Source: Actinomycetota bacterium | GTDB taxonomy: Bacteria; Actinomycetota; JAICYB01 | Direction of reading: 5' to 3' | DNA length: 54,620 nt | NCBI GenBank assembly: GCA_035536535.1 | Contig: DATLNZ010000159.1 | Coordinates: forward strand, 1-54,620 | Part shown: positions 42,247 to 52,453 of the stretch, in pieces | How positions within the stretch are numbered: the first letter of the stretch is position 1 | How the letters are laid out: every line of letters starts with the position of its first letter | Notes under the pieces: generated by a model | The model's input: only the letters and a program-made list of their open reading frames with translations | Told to the model about the DNA's origin: nothing | The model's database searches: none | Translations under genes and position numbers: made by a program

Positions 42247-42996
42247 TCAGGGCAGGGTGAGCACAAGCGGATCACCGTCGGTCACTGCGACCGAGTGCTC
42301 GAAGTGGGCGGACAGGGACCGGTCCGCGGTCACGACCGTCCACTCATCGGCGAGTACCTCCGTCTCCCACCCCCCGGCGTTGACCATCGGCTCGATCGCC
42401 AGCGCCATGCCGGGCTCCAGCTTCGGCCCCCGGCCGGGCGCGCCATAGTTCGGGATCTGTGGCTCCTCGTGCAGGTTGCGCCCGAGCCCGTGCCCCACGT
42501 ACTCGCGGACCACGGTGAACCCCGCCCCCTCGGCGACCTGCTGCACGGCGTGCGAGATGTCGGACAGCCGCTGCCCGGGCCTCACCTGGCGGATGCCGGC
42601 CCACAGCGACTCCTCGGTGGCTTTGAGCAGCCCCTGGACCTCCTCGGGCGGGGACTCCCCCGCGTAGAAGGTGGCGGCCGAGTCGGCGTGGTACCCGTCG
42701 TGGATCGCCCCGACGTCGATCTTCACCAGGTCCCCCTCCTCGATGCGGCGCGGACCCGGGATCCCGTGGACGACCTCTTCGTTGATCGAGATGCAGACGC
42801 TGCCGGGAAAGCCGCGGTACCCCTTGAACGAAGGCACGCAGCCGGCTGCGCGGATGACCTTCTCGACGACCGCGTCGACCTCGGACGTCCGGACACCCGG
42901 CCTCACGTGCTCCCGCGCCGCCTGAAGCGCGGTGGCCACCACCTTGCCGGCCGAACGCATCCGGTCGAGCTCGTCCGGCGACTTCTTGATGATCAC
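42247..42996 (-). CDS. map: Type I methionine aminopeptidase
   Basis: A 249-residue enzyme that removes the initiator Met from new proteins. The metal-binding Asp, His and Glu residues lie in KIDVGAIHDGYHADSA, GHGLGRNLHEEPQIPNY and the IEPMV segment, with a final Glu in HFEHSVAVTD. No N-terminal zinc-finger extension. GTG at 42996, 16 bases after adk. Confidence 0.97.
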   Translation of the reverse strand: MIIKKSPDELDRMRSAGKVVATALQAAREHVRPGVRTSEVDAVVEKVIRAAGCVPSFKGYRGFPGSVCISINEEVVHGIPGPRRIEEGDLVKIDVGAIHDGYHADSAATFYAGESPPEEVQGLLKATEESLWAGIRQVRPGQRLSDISHAVQQVAEGAGFTVVREYVGHGLGRNLHEEPQIPNYGAPGRGPKLEPGMALAIEPMVNAGGWETEVLADEWTVVTADRSLSAHFEHSVAVTDGDPLVLTLP

Positions 42997-43012
42997 GGTG
43001 TCGCGCCGGCCA

Positions 43013-43669
43013 TCAAGGACCCGCCTCGATGGCCTTGTCTATCCGTTCGGAGACGAGCTCCATGCCGTCCATGCCGTCCACCGTCACCACCAGACCCTGC
43101 TTGTCGTAGTGGTGGATCAGCTCCTCGGTGTCGCGGTGGTACACCTCGAGCCTGTGCATCACGGTGTCCGGCTGATCGTCGGTCCTGGTCACAAGGGGGG
43201 AACCGTCGTCGTCGCACTTCTCGTCGTCGGCCGGCGGGTTGTAGATCATGTGGTACGGGTGCTGGCAGACGGGACACATCCGCCGTCCCGTCAGGCGCCG
43301 GACGACCTCCTCGTCGGTCGCCGTGAGGTGCACCACGATGTCCAGCGGCCTGCTCGCCTCTTGCAGCGCCAGGTCCAGCGCCCCGGCCTGCGTGACCGTG
43401 CGGGGGAAACCGTCCAGGACGAAGTGTTCCGCGTCCGCAGAGTCGATCCGGGCGGATATGAAATGGATCATCAGCTCGTCGGGGACGAGGTCGCCGCGCT
43501 CCACATAGTCCCGGACCTGGTCGCCCACAACGGAGTGGTCGGCCATGGCCTGGCGCAGGAGCTCGCCCGACGCGATGTGGGGGACCCCCAGGCGCTCGGC
43601 GAGACGCCGGGCCTGGGTGCCCTTCCCCGCGCCAGGAGGGCCCACCATCAGCAGCCGCACGATAGGCAT
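43013..43669 (-). CDS. adk: Adenylate kinase, zinc-type LID
   Basis: A 218-residue kinase interconverting ATP + AMP and 2 ADP. The P-loop GPPGAGKGT is at 10-18. The long LID carries C132, C135, C152 and D155, the Cys3-Asp zinc site seen in Gram-positive enzymes. VLDGFPRT is present. ATG at 43669, 26 bases after secY, in the usual secY-adk-map order. Confidence 0.98.
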   Translation of the reverse strand: MPIVRLLMVGPPGAGKGTQARRLAERLGVPHIASGELLRQAMADHSVVGDQVRDYVERGDLVPDELMIHFISARIDSADAEHFVLDGFPRTVTQAGALDLALQEASRPLDIVVHLTATDEEVVRRLTGRRMCPVCQHPYHMIYNPPADDEKCDDDGSPLVTRTDDQPDTVMHRLEVYHRDTEELIHHYDKQGLVVTVDGMDGMELVSERIDKAIEAGP

Positions 43670-43695
43670 CCTTTTCGGCGAGGCGGTGTCGGGCG

Positions 43696-44988
43696 CTACT
43701 TGAGGAAGCCCTCGTAGTTGCGCATGAGGAGCTGGGACTCGATCTGTCGCATGGTCTCGAGCGCCACACCCACCGCGATCAGTATCGTCGTCCCGCCGAA
43801 CGGGAACGTCTGCGCGGGCAGTCCCGTGATGACGGCTATGACGGATGGGACCACCGCAACCAGCGCGAGAAAGAGGCTTCCGGGGACCGTGAGCCGCGTG
43901 AGGACCTTGTTCAGATACTCGGCGGTCGGGCGGCCGGGTCGAATCCCGGGGATAAAGCCGCCGTACTTGCGGATGTAGTCCGCCTGCTGCGTCGGGTTGA
44001 ACGTGATCGCCACGTAGAAGAACGTGAACAGCAGGATGAGGATGGCGTAAAGGACGATGTACGGCACCGTGGCCGGGTTGACGAACCACCTCTCGACGAA
44101 CTCGCGCATCCCCTTCCAGGGGGCGGCGCTGGAGACCAGCACGGGGATGTACAGAACAGAGGACGCGAAGATGATCGGGATGACACCGGCCTGGTTGACC
44201 TTGATCGGTATGTAGGTGGACCCGCCCCCGGTCATCCTGCGTCCGACGATCCGTTTCGCGTACTGGACCGGGATTCGGCGCTGGCCCTGCTCGACGAGCA
44301 CGATTGCCACCACGATCATCAGCCCGATCAAAAGGAAGATGACGGACCCGATGATCTTCAACTGCTCGTAGACCGCGGCGCCCTGGCCCGGGAGCCCGGC
44401 GATGATCCCGGCAAAGATCAGCAGCGACATGCCGTTGCCTATGCCGCGCTGGGTTATGAGCTCACCCAGCCACATGATCAGGCCGGTGCCCGCGGTCAGC
44501 GTCAGGACGATGAGCGCCACCCTCGGTGGAGTGAAGTTAGGGACGACATCCGCCCCCACCGGGGAGTTCTCCGGGCTGTGGAACAGGAACACGAGGCCCG
44601 TCGACTGGATCAGGGCCAGGACGATCGTCAGGTAACGCGTGAACTTCGTGATCTGCCGGTGACCGACCTCGCCCTGCTTCTGCCACTCCTCGAGCCGGGG
44701 GATGACCACGGCGAGCAGCTGCATGATGATCGAGGACGTGATGTACGGCATGATGCCCAGCGCGAAGATGGCGAAGTTGGTGAGCGCCCCTCCCGAGAAC
44801 AGGTTCAGGAAAGCGGCGACTCCTCCGACCTGCTGGCGCTGCTCGATCTGGCGGTTCAGCGTCGCCAGGTCGATCCCAGGGACGGGGATGTGGGCGCCGA
44901 GCCTGAAGACGGCCAGGATGAAGAAGGTGAAAAGCAGCTTGCGCCTGAGATCCGGGACCTTGAACGCGTTGCGCAGCGCCGTCAGCAC
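43696..44988 (-). CDS. secY: Protein translocase channel subunit SecY
   Basis: A 430-residue ten-helix membrane protein forming the Sec channel through which this organism's many exported proteins pass. AVFRLGAHIPVPGID at the start, LGIMPYITSSIIMQL, RGIGNGMSLLIFAGI and the C-terminal NYEGFLK are typical. GTG start at 44988, three bases after the rplO stop. Confidence 0.98.
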   Translation of the reverse strand: MLTALRNAFKVPDLRRKLLFTFFILAVFRLGAHIPVPGIDLATLNRQIEQRQQVGGVAAFLNLFSGGALTNFAIFALGIMPYITSSIIMQLLAVVIPRLEEWQKQGEVGHRQITKFTRYLTIVLALIQSTGLVFLFHSPENSPVGADVVPNFTPPRVALIVLTLTAGTGLIMWLGELITQRGIGNGMSLLIFAGIIAGLPGQGAAVYEQLKIIGSVIFLLIGLMIVVAIVLVEQGQRRIPVQYAKRIVGRRMTGGGSTYIPIKVNQAGVIPIIFASSVLYIPVLVSSAAPWKGMREFVERWFVNPATVPYIVLYAILILLFTFFYVAITFNPTQQADYIRKYGGFIPGIRPGRPTAEYLNKVLTRLTVPGSLFLALVAVVPSVIAVITGLPAQTFPFGGTTILIAVGVALETMRQIESQLLMRNYEGFLK

Positions 44989-44991
44989 GTC

Positions 44992-45429
44992 CTAGATCAC
45001 CTCGGCCGTGCCGCCCGCATGCTGAATCTTGTCGACGGCCTGCTTTGAGAACGCGTTGGCGCGGATCGTCAGGGACTTGCTGATGTCGCCTTGGCCGAGG
45101 ACCTTCACGGGCATCCGCTTCCGAACGAGCCCCCGCCGGCGCAGCTCGTCGGGGTCGATCACAGACCCGCCCTCGAACGCGCTTTCGAGCCGGGCCAGGT
45201 TGACCACAGCGTATTCCACGCGGTTTCTGGAAGTGAACCCGCCCCACTTGGGCAAACGGCGCTGCAGGGGCATTTGACCTCCGGCGAAAGCAGCGGGAAC
45301 CTGCCCGCGCGCCTTCGTGCCCTTCATTCCGCGTCCCGAGGTCTTGCCGAGTCCGGAGGACTCGCCGCGACCAACTCTCTTGGACCTGTGCGTCGCCCCC
45401 TTGGCGGGGCGGAGGTCGTGAATCTTCAT
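44992..45429 (-). CDS. rplO: Large-subunit ribosomal protein L15
   Basis: A 145-residue L15 with the Gly/Lys-rich N-terminus ([21 protein letters not shown]) shortened here to its key positions 19-39, and [14 protein letters not shown]-like [19 protein letters not shown] overlaps the rpmD stop (ATGA). Confidence 0.97.
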   Translation of the reverse strand: MKIHDLRPAKGATHRSKRVGRGESSGLGKTSGRGMKGTKARGQVPAAFAGGQMPLQRRLPKWGGFTSRNRVEYAVVNLARLESAFEGGSVIDPDELRRRGLVRKRMPVKVLGQGDISKSLTIRANAFSKQAVDKIQHAGGTAEVI

Positions 45430-45629
45430 GAGCTCCCTCCGGACTCGCCGTTCTCGGGCTCGACCTTGACCAGGTGCCTGACCTTGAAAGCCATCCCGCG
45501 CAGCGACGGGGTGTCCTCATGCACGACGCTCTGCCCGATCTTGCGCAGGCCCAGCGAGCGAACGGTTCTGCGCTGGCCGTCGGGACACCCGATGACGCTT
45601 CGGAACTGTGTGATACGGATCCTGGGCAT
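45426..45629 (-). CDS. rpmD: Large-subunit ribosomal protein L30
   Basis: A 67-residue L30: [37 protein letters not shown] and [14 protein letters not shown] are the family pattern, with a short Gly/Ser tail. The ATG at 45629 overlaps the rpsE stop by one base. Confidence 0.96.
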   Translation of the reverse strand: MPRIRITQFRSVIGCPDGQRRTVRSLGLRKIGQSVVHEDTPSLRGMAFKVRHLVKVEPENGESGGSS

Positions 45630-46291
45630 CACGAACCGTCTTTCGCGGGCTCGGCGCCGTCGCCTGCGGGCTGCGGCTCCGACGCGGCTTCGGGAGCCGC
45701 GCCCTTGGTCTTCGCCGCTTCCATCCGGCGCAGCATGACCCTGGGAGCCACCTGCTCGAGTGACTTGCCCCGCACCCTGGCGACCTCCTCTGGACGACGC
45801 AGCGACTTGAGGCCCTCCATCGTCGCGTGAACCACGTTGATCGGATTGTTCGTGCCGAGGATCTTCGCCAGGCAGTCCTCTACCCCCGCACACTCCAGCA
45901 CGGCGCGAACCGGTCCCCCAGCGATGACCCCCGTACCCGGGGCCGCAGGCTTGAGCATCACGCGTGCCGCTCCGTGGGCGCCGATGACCTCGTGGGGGAT
46001 GGTCGCGCCGATCATCGGGACGGTGAACATCGACCGCTTCGCGTACTCCTTGGCCTTGTCGATCGCCGCGGGCACCTCCTTGGCCTTGCCGTAGCCCATG
46101 CCGACGCGGCCCGCCTTGTCGCCGACGACCATCGTCGCGGTGAAGGAGAACCGGCGGCCGCCCTTCTGGACCTTGGCGACCCTGTTGGGCCGTCCGATCA
46201 GTCTGTCCTCGAGCTGAGGACGTCCGTCATCGGCCTGGTCGCGGTCGCGTCGGCGTCCTCGCCCGGCATCTGATCTGCGTTGCGCGCTCAG
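45629..46291 (-). CDS. rpsE: Small-subunit ribosomal protein S5, with a probable CTG start
   Basis: S5 of about 220 residues. The conserved block [17 protein letters not shown] lies upstream of the first in-frame ATG (46132), so that ATG would remove an essential part of the RNA-binding domain. The frame is open back to a TGA at about 46307, with no ATG, GTG or TTG in between. The CTG at 46291 overlaps the rplR stop as CTGA and has GGGAGG about nine bases upstream, mirroring the ATGA junctions around it. The resulting N-terminus ([19 protein letters not shown]) is the Arg-rich kind expected in actinobacteria. An Ala/Pro-rich tail ends the protein. Confidence 0.88.
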   Translation of the reverse strand: MSAQRRSDAGRGRRRDRDQADDGRPQLEDRLIGRPNRVAKVQKGGRRFSFTATMVVGDKAGRVGMGYGKAKEVPAAIDKAKEYAKRSMFTVPMIGATIPHEVIGAHGAARVMLKPAAPGTGVIAGGPVRAVLECAGVEDCLAKILGTNNPINVVHATMEGLKSLRRPEEVARVRGKSLEQVAPRVMLRRMEAAKTKGAAPEAASEPQPAGDGAEPAKDGS

Positions 46292-46671
46292 AACTGCAAC
46301 CCTCCCTCACGTGCCCCTTCGGCCAGGGCTGCGACCCTGCCGTGGTAGGCATAGCCGCCTCTGTCGAACGCGACCTTCTCGACCCCCGCCGCCTTGGCTC
46401 TCTCGGCCACGATCGACCCTACTCGCTTGGCCGACTCTGCTTTGCGGGCCTGCTCCCCGCGCAGCGAAGCATCCAGCGACGAGGCCGAGGCGAGCGTACG
46501 TCCGGCCACGTCGTCGATCACCTGGGCGTAGATGTGCCGGGCAGACCGGAAAACCACGAGGCGCGGGCGCTCGGGCATGCCGAGAACCCTCTTGCGGACC
46601 CGCCGATGCCGCCGGACGCGTGACAGCCGGCGCTCCTGGGCCTTGTTGCGCGCGGACAGGGCACCGGCCAT
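46288..46671 (-). CDS. rplR: Large-subunit ribosomal protein L18
   Basis: A 127-residue L18, a 5S rRNA binder: [34 protein letters not shown] and [18 protein letters not shown]. The ATG overlaps the rplF stop by one base (TAATG). Confidence 0.98.
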   Translation of the reverse strand: MAGALSARNKAQERRLSRVRRHRRVRKRVLGMPERPRLVVFRSARHIYAQVIDDVAGRTLASASSLDASLRGEQARKAESAKRVGSIVAERAKAAGVEKVAFDRGGYAYHGRVAALAEGAREGGLQF

Positions 46672-47234
46672 TACTTCGCCGCCTTTCCGGCCTTGCGCCT
46701 GACGTACTCGCCTTCGTAGCGGATCCCCTTGCCCTTGTAGGGCTCCACGGGACGGATCTTCCTGACTGTGGCGGCGACCTGTCCCACGAGCTCCTTGGAG
46801 GCACCCTTCACGATCACCAGGTTCTGGACCGGCGGAGTGCCGCCGGGGGGGCCCGGCTGCACCTCGAAAGTGATGCCCTCGGGTGCATCGACCCGCACGG
46901 GATGCGAAAAGCCCAGCTGCATGGTCAGGTCCTTGCCGTCCATGGCGGCCCGGTACCCGACTCCCCTCAGCTCGAGGACCTTTTGAAACCCTTGCGAGAC
47001 CCCTTGCACGGCGTTGGCCACCAGGGCCCTGGCCAGTCCGTGGAAAGCCCGCTCGCGGCGGGCGTCAGACGACCGCGTCACAGTCAGCGTGTCGTCCTCA
47101 CGCACGACCTGCACGACGTCCGGGAACTTCGCCTGCTGCTCTCCCAGAGGGCCGCGCGCGGTGACAACGCCGGGCTCGATCCGCAGCTCGACGCCGTCCG
47201 GGATTTGAATGGGCATCCTGCCTATCCGACTCAT
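46671..47234 (-). CDS. rplF: Large-subunit ribosomal protein L6
   Basis: A 187-residue L6 with two similar domains: [27 protein letters not shown] and the C-terminal [19 protein letters not shown] Gly/Pro insertion (PGPPGGTPP) in the second domain is slightly longer than usual. ATG at 47234, one base after rpsH. Confidence 0.98.
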   Translation of the reverse strand: MSRIGRMPIQIPDGVELRIEPGVVTARGPLGEQQAKFPDVVQVVREDDTLTVTRSSDARRERAFHGLARALVANAVQGVSQGFQKVLELRGVGYRAAMDGKDLTMQLGFSHPVRVDAPEGITFEVQPGPPGGTPPVQNLVIVKGASKELVGQVAATVRKIRPVEPYKGKGIRYEGEYVRRKAGKAAK

Positions 47235-47235
47235 C

Positions 47236-47643
47236 TCACCAGACCTCACACAGGACTTCGCCGCCGATACGTGAGCGGCGTGCTTCGCGATCAACCATCA
47301 GACCGCGGGAGGTGGACAGTATGGCCACCCCGAGTCCGCCCTGCACCTTGCGGACCTCGTCCCACCCGGCGTACACACGCAGGCCCGGCTTGGAGACCCT
47401 GCGCAGCCCCAGAATGACCGGCTTGCGATCGGGGGTGTACTTCAGCGTGACCCGCAACTTCCCCTGCACCGCGGACGGCTCGATCTGGACGTCGGTCAGG
47501 TAACCCTCCTGCATCAAAATCTCCGCAATCCGCGCCTTGACGCTCGAATGCGGAAGCACCACCTCCGCGTGCCGGGCGTGAAGCCCGTTGCGGATGCGGG
47601 TCAGCAGGTCGCCGATCGGGTCGCTTATGACGCCTGTGCCCAT
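47236..47643 (-). CDS. rpsH: Small-subunit ribosomal protein S8
   Basis: A 135-residue S8: DPIGDLLTRIRNGLHARH, LRRVSKPGLRVY and LSTSRGLMVDREARR followed by GGEVLCEVW. Binds the central domain of 16S rRNA. ATG overlaps the rpsZ stop by one base. Confidence 0.98.
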   Translation of the reverse strand: MGTGVISDPIGDLLTRIRNGLHARHAEVVLPHSSVKARIAEILMQEGYLTDVQIEPSAVQGKLRVTLKYTPDRKPVILGLRRVSKPGLRVYAGWDEVRKVQGGLGVAILSTSRGLMVDREARRSRIGGEVLCEVW

Positions 47644-47831
47644 TACCAGCTCGCTTTCCGCATGCCCGGGATCTCACCCGCGTGGCAAAGCTCGCGGATG
47701 CAGATTCTGCACAGCTCCAGCTTGCGGTAGACCGACCTCGGCCTGCCGCAACGCCGGCAGCGCGTGTACTTGCGCACCTTAAAGCGCGGCTCTTTCTCGA
47801 ACGTCTTCACGTACAGCGATTTGCGCGTCAT
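47643..47831 (-). CDS. rpsZ: Small-subunit ribosomal protein S14, type Z
   Basis: A 62-residue zinc-binding S14 with C25, C28, C41 and C44 ([20 protein letters not shown]) and the closing [11 protein letters not shown]. This short form is the zinc-dependent version; no zinc-free paralogue is in the window. It starts eight bases after rplE. Confidence 0.97.
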   Translation of the reverse strand: MTRKSLYVKTFEKEPRFKVRKYTRCRRCGRPRSVYRKLELCRICIRELCHAGEIPGMRKASW

Positions 47832-47839
47832 CTGGGTCC

Positions 47840-48541
47840 TTATCCGGCCTGGGCCTGGGCTTGGGCCTCGGCTCGAGCCCGGAAGGGGAAGCCGAGCTCC
47901 TTCAGGAGCTGGTAGCCCTCCTCGTTCTCCCGCGCCGTGGTCACGCAAGTGATGTCCATGCCCAGCTGCCGCTCGATCTTGTCGTACTCGATCTCGGGAA
48001 AAATCAATTGCTCGGTGACGCCCATCGTGTAGTTGCCCTGACCATCGAAGGACTGGGGGTTCAGTCCTCTGAAGTCCCGGATGCGGGGAAGGGCGATCGA
48101 CAGCAGCCGGTCCAGGAATTCCCACATCCGGGGGCCCCGAAGGGTCACCTTCGCCCCGATGGGCATCCCCGCGCGGAGCTTAAAGCCGGCGATGGACTTG
48201 CGAGCGTGCGTAACCACCGGCTTCTGCCCCGCGACCACCTGCAGGTCGCGCACGGCGAGCTCGATGATGCGCGGATCGCGCACGGCCTCACCCAGGCCCA
48301 TATTGAGGACGATCTTCTCCAGCCGCGGAACCTGCATCGGGTTGGAGTACCCGAAGCGTTCCATCAACACGGGAACGATGTCCTCGCGGTATCGACTGCG
48401 CAGCCTAGGCTCGTACGTGTCGGGGGCCGGCTGGAACGAGGGGGCGTCGCGCTTGCGATCCTGCGCGGACTGTCCGCCGCCCTTGCCTCCCTTGCCCTTC
48501 CCCTGCGGAGCCTGAGCGCTCTTCTTGGTGTCCTTGGCCAT
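47840..48541 (-). CDS. rplE: Large-subunit ribosomal protein L5, N-terminally extended
   Basis: A 233-residue L5, a 5S rRNA binder. The core begins near residue 43 ([20 protein letters not shown]) and includes [12 protein letters not shown] and the [10 protein letters not shown] block. About 40 residues of Gly/Lys/Gln-rich sequence precede it and an Ala/Gln repeat tail follows, making it longer than the usual 180. The start at 48541 keeps close spacing to rplX. Confidence 0.97.
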   Translation of the reverse strand: MAKDTKKSAQAPQGKGKGGKGGGQSAQDRKRDAPSFQPAPDTYEPRLRSRYREDIVPVLMERFGYSNPMQVPRLEKIVLNMGLGEAVRDPRIIELAVRDLQVVAGQKPVVTHARKSIAGFKLRAGMPIGAKVTLRGPRMWEFLDRLLSIALPRIRDFRGLNPQSFDGQGNYTMGVTEQLIFPEIEYDKIERQLGMDITCVTTARENEEGYQLLKELGFPFRARAEAQAQAQAG

Positions 48542-48544
48542 GTC

Positions 48545-48868
48545 CTACAGCTCCCCGCCGCACTTACGGCAGACCCTGACGTGGAGTCCGTCCTCCTGGA
48601 CGTTGTGACCGACCCTGGTCGGCCCGCAGGACGGACACAGCACCTGCACGTTGGAGATCGCTATGGCCGCCTCGCGCTCCACGATCCCACCCTCCTGGCC
48701 CGACCGGCCGCGCGCGGGACGCAGCTTCATGTGGCGCTTGGTCAGGTTCACGCCCTCCACGAGGATCCGGGCCTCACGGGGGATCACCTTGAGGACCCGG
48801 CCCTGCTTGCCCCGGTCCTTCCCGGTCATGACCCGGACCTGGTCTCCACGCTTGACGGTCAGCTTCAC
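48545..48868 (-). CDS. rplX: Large-subunit ribosomal protein L24
   Basis: A 107-residue L24 with the KOW motif (KRGDQVRVMTGKDRGKQGRV) at the N-terminus, a primary assembly protein. The C-terminal half has CPSC and CRKC pairs that could bind zinc. GTG overlaps the rplN stop by one base (TAGTG). Confidence 0.97.
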   Translation of the reverse strand: MKLTVKRGDQVRVMTGKDRGKQGRVLKVIPREARILVEGVNLTKRHMKLRPARGRSGQEGGIVEREAAIAISNVQVLCPSCGPTRVGHNVQEDGLHVRVCRKCGGEL

Positions 48869-49236
48869 TACAGCACCTCCGGCGCGAGCGAGACGATCCG
48901 CATGAACTTCCGCTCGCGCAATTCTCTGGCGACCGGGCCGAAGATGCGGGTCCCCTTGGGGTTGCCCGCCTCGTCGATGATGACGATCGCGTTGTCGTCG
49001 AACTTGATGTACGAGCCGTCCTGGCGCCGGGACTCCTTGACGCAGCGGACGACGACGCCCTTGATGACCGATCCCTTTGAGACCGATGCTCCGGGAACCG
49101 CGTCCTTGACGGTCCCCACAATGATGTCACCAAGGCGCGCGTAGCGCTTGCCCGACCCGCCGAGCACGCGGATCACGAGCACCTGGCGCGCGCCGGTGTT
49201 GTCGGCCACCCGGACCCTCGTCTCCTGCTGGATCAC
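48868..49236 (-). CDS. rplN: Large-subunit ribosomal protein L14
   Basis: A 122-residue L14: [30 protein letters not shown] and [14 protein letters not shown] are diagnostic. Overlaps the rpsQ stop by four bases. Confidence 0.98.
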   Translation of the reverse strand: MIQQETRVRVADNTGARQVLVIRVLGGSGKRYARLGDIIVGTVKDAVPGASVSKGSVIKGVVVRCVKESRRQDGSYIKFDDNAIVIIDEAGNPKGTRIFGPVARELRERKFMRIVSLAPEVL

Positions 49237-49502
49237 TCACGCGCCCTTTCCACGACCTCGACCACACGCCACCGCTTGAGCTTCGACAGCGGACGCGTCT
49301 CAGCGATCCGGACGACATCGCCTACCCTGCAGCTGTTTTCCGGGTCGTCGGCGTAGAACTTCTCTACGCGCCTGACGGCCTTCGAGTAGAGCGCGTGCTG
49401 GCCGGTAGTGCGCACCCGCACCACTACCGTCTTGTCCATGGCGTTGGAGACCACGTGTCCGGTCCGGACCCTGCGCATGCCCCGCTCCTGAGGCTCGGTC
49501 AT
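49233..49502 (-). CDS. rpsQ: Small-subunit ribosomal protein S17
   Basis: An 89-residue S17: [37 protein letters not shown] and [18 protein letters not shown]. The ATG at 49502 overlaps the rpmC stop (ATGA); an earlier start would add only six residues inside rpmC. Confidence 0.97.
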   Translation of the reverse strand: MTEPQERGMRRVRTGHVVSNAMDKTVVVRVRTTGQHALYSKAVRRVEKFYADDPENSCRVGDVVRIAETRPLSKLKRWRVVEVVERARE

Positions 49503-49711
49503 GCCCCACCTCCGGTCCACTCCTGGATCTCCCTTTCGCGAAGCACCGTCCGGACGCGCGCGACGTCCTGCTTGACGATGCGCATCCGCCGGTGGTTGTC
49601 CAACTGGCCCGTGGCCAGTTGGAAGCGCAGGTTGAAGAGCTCCTCCTTGAGCTCGCGCAGCCTGTCCTCCAGCTCCTCGGTCGCCAGGTCACGGACTTGC
49701 ATTGGCTTCAT
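49499..49711 (-). CDS. rpmC: Large-subunit ribosomal protein L29
   Basis: A 70-residue L29: [20 protein letters not shown] and [18 protein letters not shown] are the two-helix pattern. ATG at 49711 overlaps the rplP stop (ATGA). Confidence 0.97.
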   Translation of the reverse strand: MKPMQVRDLATEELEDRLRELKEELFNLRFQLATGQLDNHRRMRIVKQDVARVRTVLREREIQEWTGGGA

Positions 49712-50127
49712 ATGGGCAGCTCCCCTCGCCGCAGGAACCGGCACCGAAGCGGCAGCTTGTGCGCGGCGAGTCTGAGCGCTTCGCGGGCGACGTCCTCCGG
49801 GACGCCGGCCAGCTCGAACAGCACTCGCCCCGGCCGGACGACTGCCACCCAGATCTCGGGGTTGCCCTTTCCGGACCCCATTCGGGTCTCGGCCGCCTTT
49901 TTCGTGCGGGGACGGTCGGGGAAAATGTTCACCCAGACCTTGCCTCCGCGCTTGATGTACCGGGTCATGGCGATACGAGCCGCCTCGATCTGACGGTTCG
50001 TCAGAAAGCCCGGCTCCAGCGCCTGCAGGCCCCACTCGCCGAACGCCACCGTCACCCCGCCTTTGGGGTGAGAGCGCAGCTTCGGCCTGTGCTGCTTGCG
50101 GTGCTTGACCTTCTTCGGCATCAACAT
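49708..50127 (-). CDS. rplP: Large-subunit ribosomal protein L16
   Basis: A 139-residue L16: [32 protein letters not shown]-type [14 protein letters not shown], and [16 protein letters not shown]. Two in-frame ATGs (50127, 50121) are possible; the first is better placed after GAGGGG. Confidence 0.98.
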   Translation of the reverse strand: MLMPKKVKHRKQHRPKLRSHPKGGVTVAFGEWGLQALEPGFLTNRQIEAARIAMTRYIKRGGKVWVNIFPDRPRTKKAAETRMGSGKGNPEIWVAVVRPGRVLFELAGVPEDVAREALRLAAHKLPLRCRFLRRGELPI

Positions 50128-50133
50128 GAGCGG

Positions 50134-50949
50134 CTACCCCTCGCTTCCTGCGGAAGTCTCAGGCGCGGGCTGCGCGGGTTCGGACTGGGCCGGCGCCGCA
50201 TCGGCGGGTGCCGACTGCACGGGAGCCGAGGTCTCCTCGACGGGCCTGCGCGGCCTGCCGCCCCCGCGTCTGCGGACCCTCTCCTGGGCTGCCTTGCGGA
50301 TGCGCTCCTCCTCCGGCTTGGGAAGGATCTGGCCCTTGTAGATCCAGACCTTCACCCCGATGCGGCCGTACTTGGTGCGGGACTCGTAGAAGCCGTAGTC
50401 GATGTCCGCGCGCAGGGTGGTGAGCGGGACCTGGCCGTCGCGGTCGGCGACGGTCCGGGCCATCTCGGCTCCCGCAAGGCGTCCGGAGCACTGCACCTTC
50501 ACGCCTTTGGCGCCGAAGCGCATGGCCTCTCCGACCGCGCGCTTCATCGCCTTGCGGAACTGGACCCGTCCCGCGATCTGCTCCGCGATGACCTGGGCGA
50601 GCAGAGGCGCCTCCAGTTGAGGCAGTTTGATCTCCAGCGCGTCGACGCGCACCTCGGCGGCCCCCGTCATCTTCTGGATGCGCTCCTTGAGGTGCTCGAC
50701 CTCCGCTCCACGCCGGCCGATGACGATCCCGGGACGGGCGGTGTGAATGTCCACACGCACGCGGTCGCGGGTCCGCTCGATCTCAACTCGGGAGATCCCC
50801 GCCTGCGGGAGCTCCTTCTGGATGAACTGCCTGATGCGCAGATCCTCGTGCAGGTAGAGCTTGTACTGCTTGCGGTCCGCGAACCAGCGCGACTTCCAGT
50901 CGGTCGTCACGCCGAGCCGGAACCCGTAGGGGTTGACCTTCTGGCCCAT
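50134..50949 (-). CDS. rpsC: Small-subunit ribosomal protein S3
   Basis: A 271-residue S3 at the mRNA entry site. [20 protein letters not shown] opens it; the KH domain contains [19 protein letters not shown] and the C-terminal domain [20 protein letters not shown]. An Ala/Pro-rich tail of about 50 residues, common in actinobacteria, ends it. Confidence 0.98.
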   Translation of the reverse strand: MGQKVNPYGFRLGVTTDWKSRWFADRKQYKLYLHEDLRIRQFIQKELPQAGISRVEIERTRDRVRVDIHTARPGIVIGRRGAEVEHLKERIQKMTGAAEVRVDALEIKLPQLEAPLLAQVIAEQIAGRVQFRKAMKRAVGEAMRFGAKGVKVQCSGRLAGAEMARTVADRDGQVPLTTLRADIDYGFYESRTKYGRIGVKVWIYKGQILPKPEEERIRKAAQERVRRRGGGRPRRPVEETSAPVQSAPADAAPAQSEPAQPAPETSAGSEG

Positions 50950-51320
50950 TAGGACTCCTCTCCAGCTGCGCGGACGACGACGGTGACGTGGCTGCGGCGC
51001 TTGCGGATCCGGCCGGCCCGGCCGTAGGCCTTGGGCCTCCAGCGCTTGTAGGTCGGTCCCTCGTCCACGAACGCGCGGTAGACGAACAGACGGTCCTCCG
51101 GCAGGTGAAAGTTGTTAACGGCGTTGGCTGCGGCCGAGTCCAGAACCTTGAGCAGCACCCTGGAACCACGCAGCGGGGAGAACGCCAGCAGGCGGCGTGC
51201 CTCGAGCAGCGGCTTGCCGCGCATCAGGTCGGCCGACCGCCGGATCTTGGACGGCGACATGGCGACGAACTTCGCCACCGCCTTGCCCTCGCGTGTGTTC
51301 TCTTCGAGCCTTCTGGCCAT
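50949..51320 (-). CDS. rplV: Large-subunit ribosomal protein L22
   Basis: A 123-residue L22 lining the exit tunnel: [39 protein letters not shown] and the loop [23 protein letters not shown] overlaps the rpsC side by TAATG; directly follows the rpsS stop. Confidence 0.98.
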   Translation of the reverse strand: MARRLEENTREGKAVAKFVAMSPSKIRRSADLMRGKPLLEARRLLAFSPLRGSRVLLKVLDSAAANAVNNFHLPEDRLFVYRAFVDEGPTYKRWRPKAYGRAGRIRKRRSHVTVVVRAAGEES

Positions 51321-51602
51321 CTATCTCGTCCTCGATGACTTCTCGGTGGCGCCGTGGCGCCGGTAGGTCCGGGTGGGGGCGAATTCGCCGAGCTTGTGTC
51401 CGACCATCGCCTCCGTCACGAACACCGGGACGTGCTTGCGCCCGTCGTGGACCGCGATCGTATGCCCCACCATGTCGGGGGTGATCGTGGACCGACGCGA
51501 CCACGTCCTGATCACGCGGCGGTCGTTGCGGTCGTTGAGCAGCGACACCTTGCGTGCCAGGTGCTCGTCTACGAAGGGTCCTTTTTTGAGGCTTCTCGGC
51601 AT
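51321..51602 (-). CDS. rpsS: Small-subunit ribosomal protein S19
   Basis: A 93-residue S19: [39 protein letters not shown] and [19 protein letters not shown] at 51602, 14 bases after rplB. Confidence 0.98.
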   Translation of the reverse strand: MPRSLKKGPFVDEHLARKVSLLNDRNDRRVIRTWSRRSTITPDMVGHTIAVHDGRKHVPVFVTEAMVGHKLGEFAPTRTYRRHGATEKSSRTR

Positions 51603-51616
51603 GTTGGCTCCAGCGG

Positions 51617-52450
51617 CTACTTGCGCCGCTTCTTCTCCCGCCTTCGGACGATGAACGTGCTCGATGTCTTGCGCTTCTGACGCGTCCGCCGCTCCGGCTG
51701 TCCCCACGGGGTGGAGGCCGGACGTCCGCCGGACGCCTTGCCCTCGCCGCCTCCGTGGGGGTGGTCGACGGGGTTCATGGCCACTCCTCGCACCTTGGGC
51801 CGCCGGCCCTTCCACCTGTTGCGCCCGGCCTTGCCCAGCGAGACCAGCTCGTGCTCCGTGTTGCCGACCTGCCCGACCGTGGCCTTGCACTGCGCGTGGA
51901 CCAGCCGGATCTCCCCGGAGGGCATCCGCAGGTTTGCGTAGCCCTTCTCCTTGGCCATGAGCTGGACGCTGGTCCCAGCGGAACGGGCGATCCGCCCGCC
52001 CTGTCCGGGGACAAGCTCCACGTTGTGGATCACGGTTCCGTCCGGTATCCGCGCCAGCGGCAGCGAGTTGCCGGGCTTGATCTCGGCCCCCGTCCCGGAC
52101 TGCACCATGGCACCTGCGCGCAGGCCGTCGGGCGCAAGGATGTATCGCTTTTCGCCGTCGGCGTAGTGCAGCAGCGCGATGCGGGCCGACCGGTTCGGGT
52201 CGTATTCGATCGCCGCGACCTTCGCCGGGATCCCATCCTTGTTGCGCCTGAAATCGATGATCCGGTAGCTGCGCTTGTTGCCGCCGCCACGCCGGCGCGA
52301 CGTGATGCGGCCGTGCGCGTTGCGCCCCCCGGTCTTCGGCAGAGGGACGGTGAGAGCCTTTTCGGGCCTCTTGGTCGATATGCCCTCGTAGGTCGCGACG
52401 GTCTGGAACCGGCGTCCTGAGGATGTGGGCTTTCGCTGTCTGATGGGCAT
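51617..52450 (-). CDS. rplB: Large-subunit ribosomal protein L2
   Basis: A 277-residue L2, needed for peptidyl transferase assembly. [40 protein letters not shown] and the conserved [20 protein letters not shown] are present. Confidence 0.99.
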   Translation of the reverse strand: MPIRQRKPTSSGRRFQTVATYEGISTKRPEKALTVPLPKTGGRNAHGRITSRRRGGGNKRSYRIIDFRRNKDGIPAKVAAIEYDPNRSARIALLHYADGEKRYILAPDGLRAGAMVQSGTGAEIKPGNSLPLARIPDGTVIHNVELVPGQGGRIARSAGTSVQLMAKEKGYANLRMPSGEIRLVHAQCKATVGQVGNTEHELVSLGKAGRNRWKGRRPKVRGVAMNPVDHPHGGGEGKASGGRPASTPWGQPERRTRQKRKTSSTFIVRRREKKRRK

Positions 52451-52453
52451 CGG

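Noticed and set aside
45629-46132. ATG at 46132 as the rpsE start
   Set aside because: It would remove the conserved N-terminal RNA-binding segment, which is encoded in frame immediately upstream.
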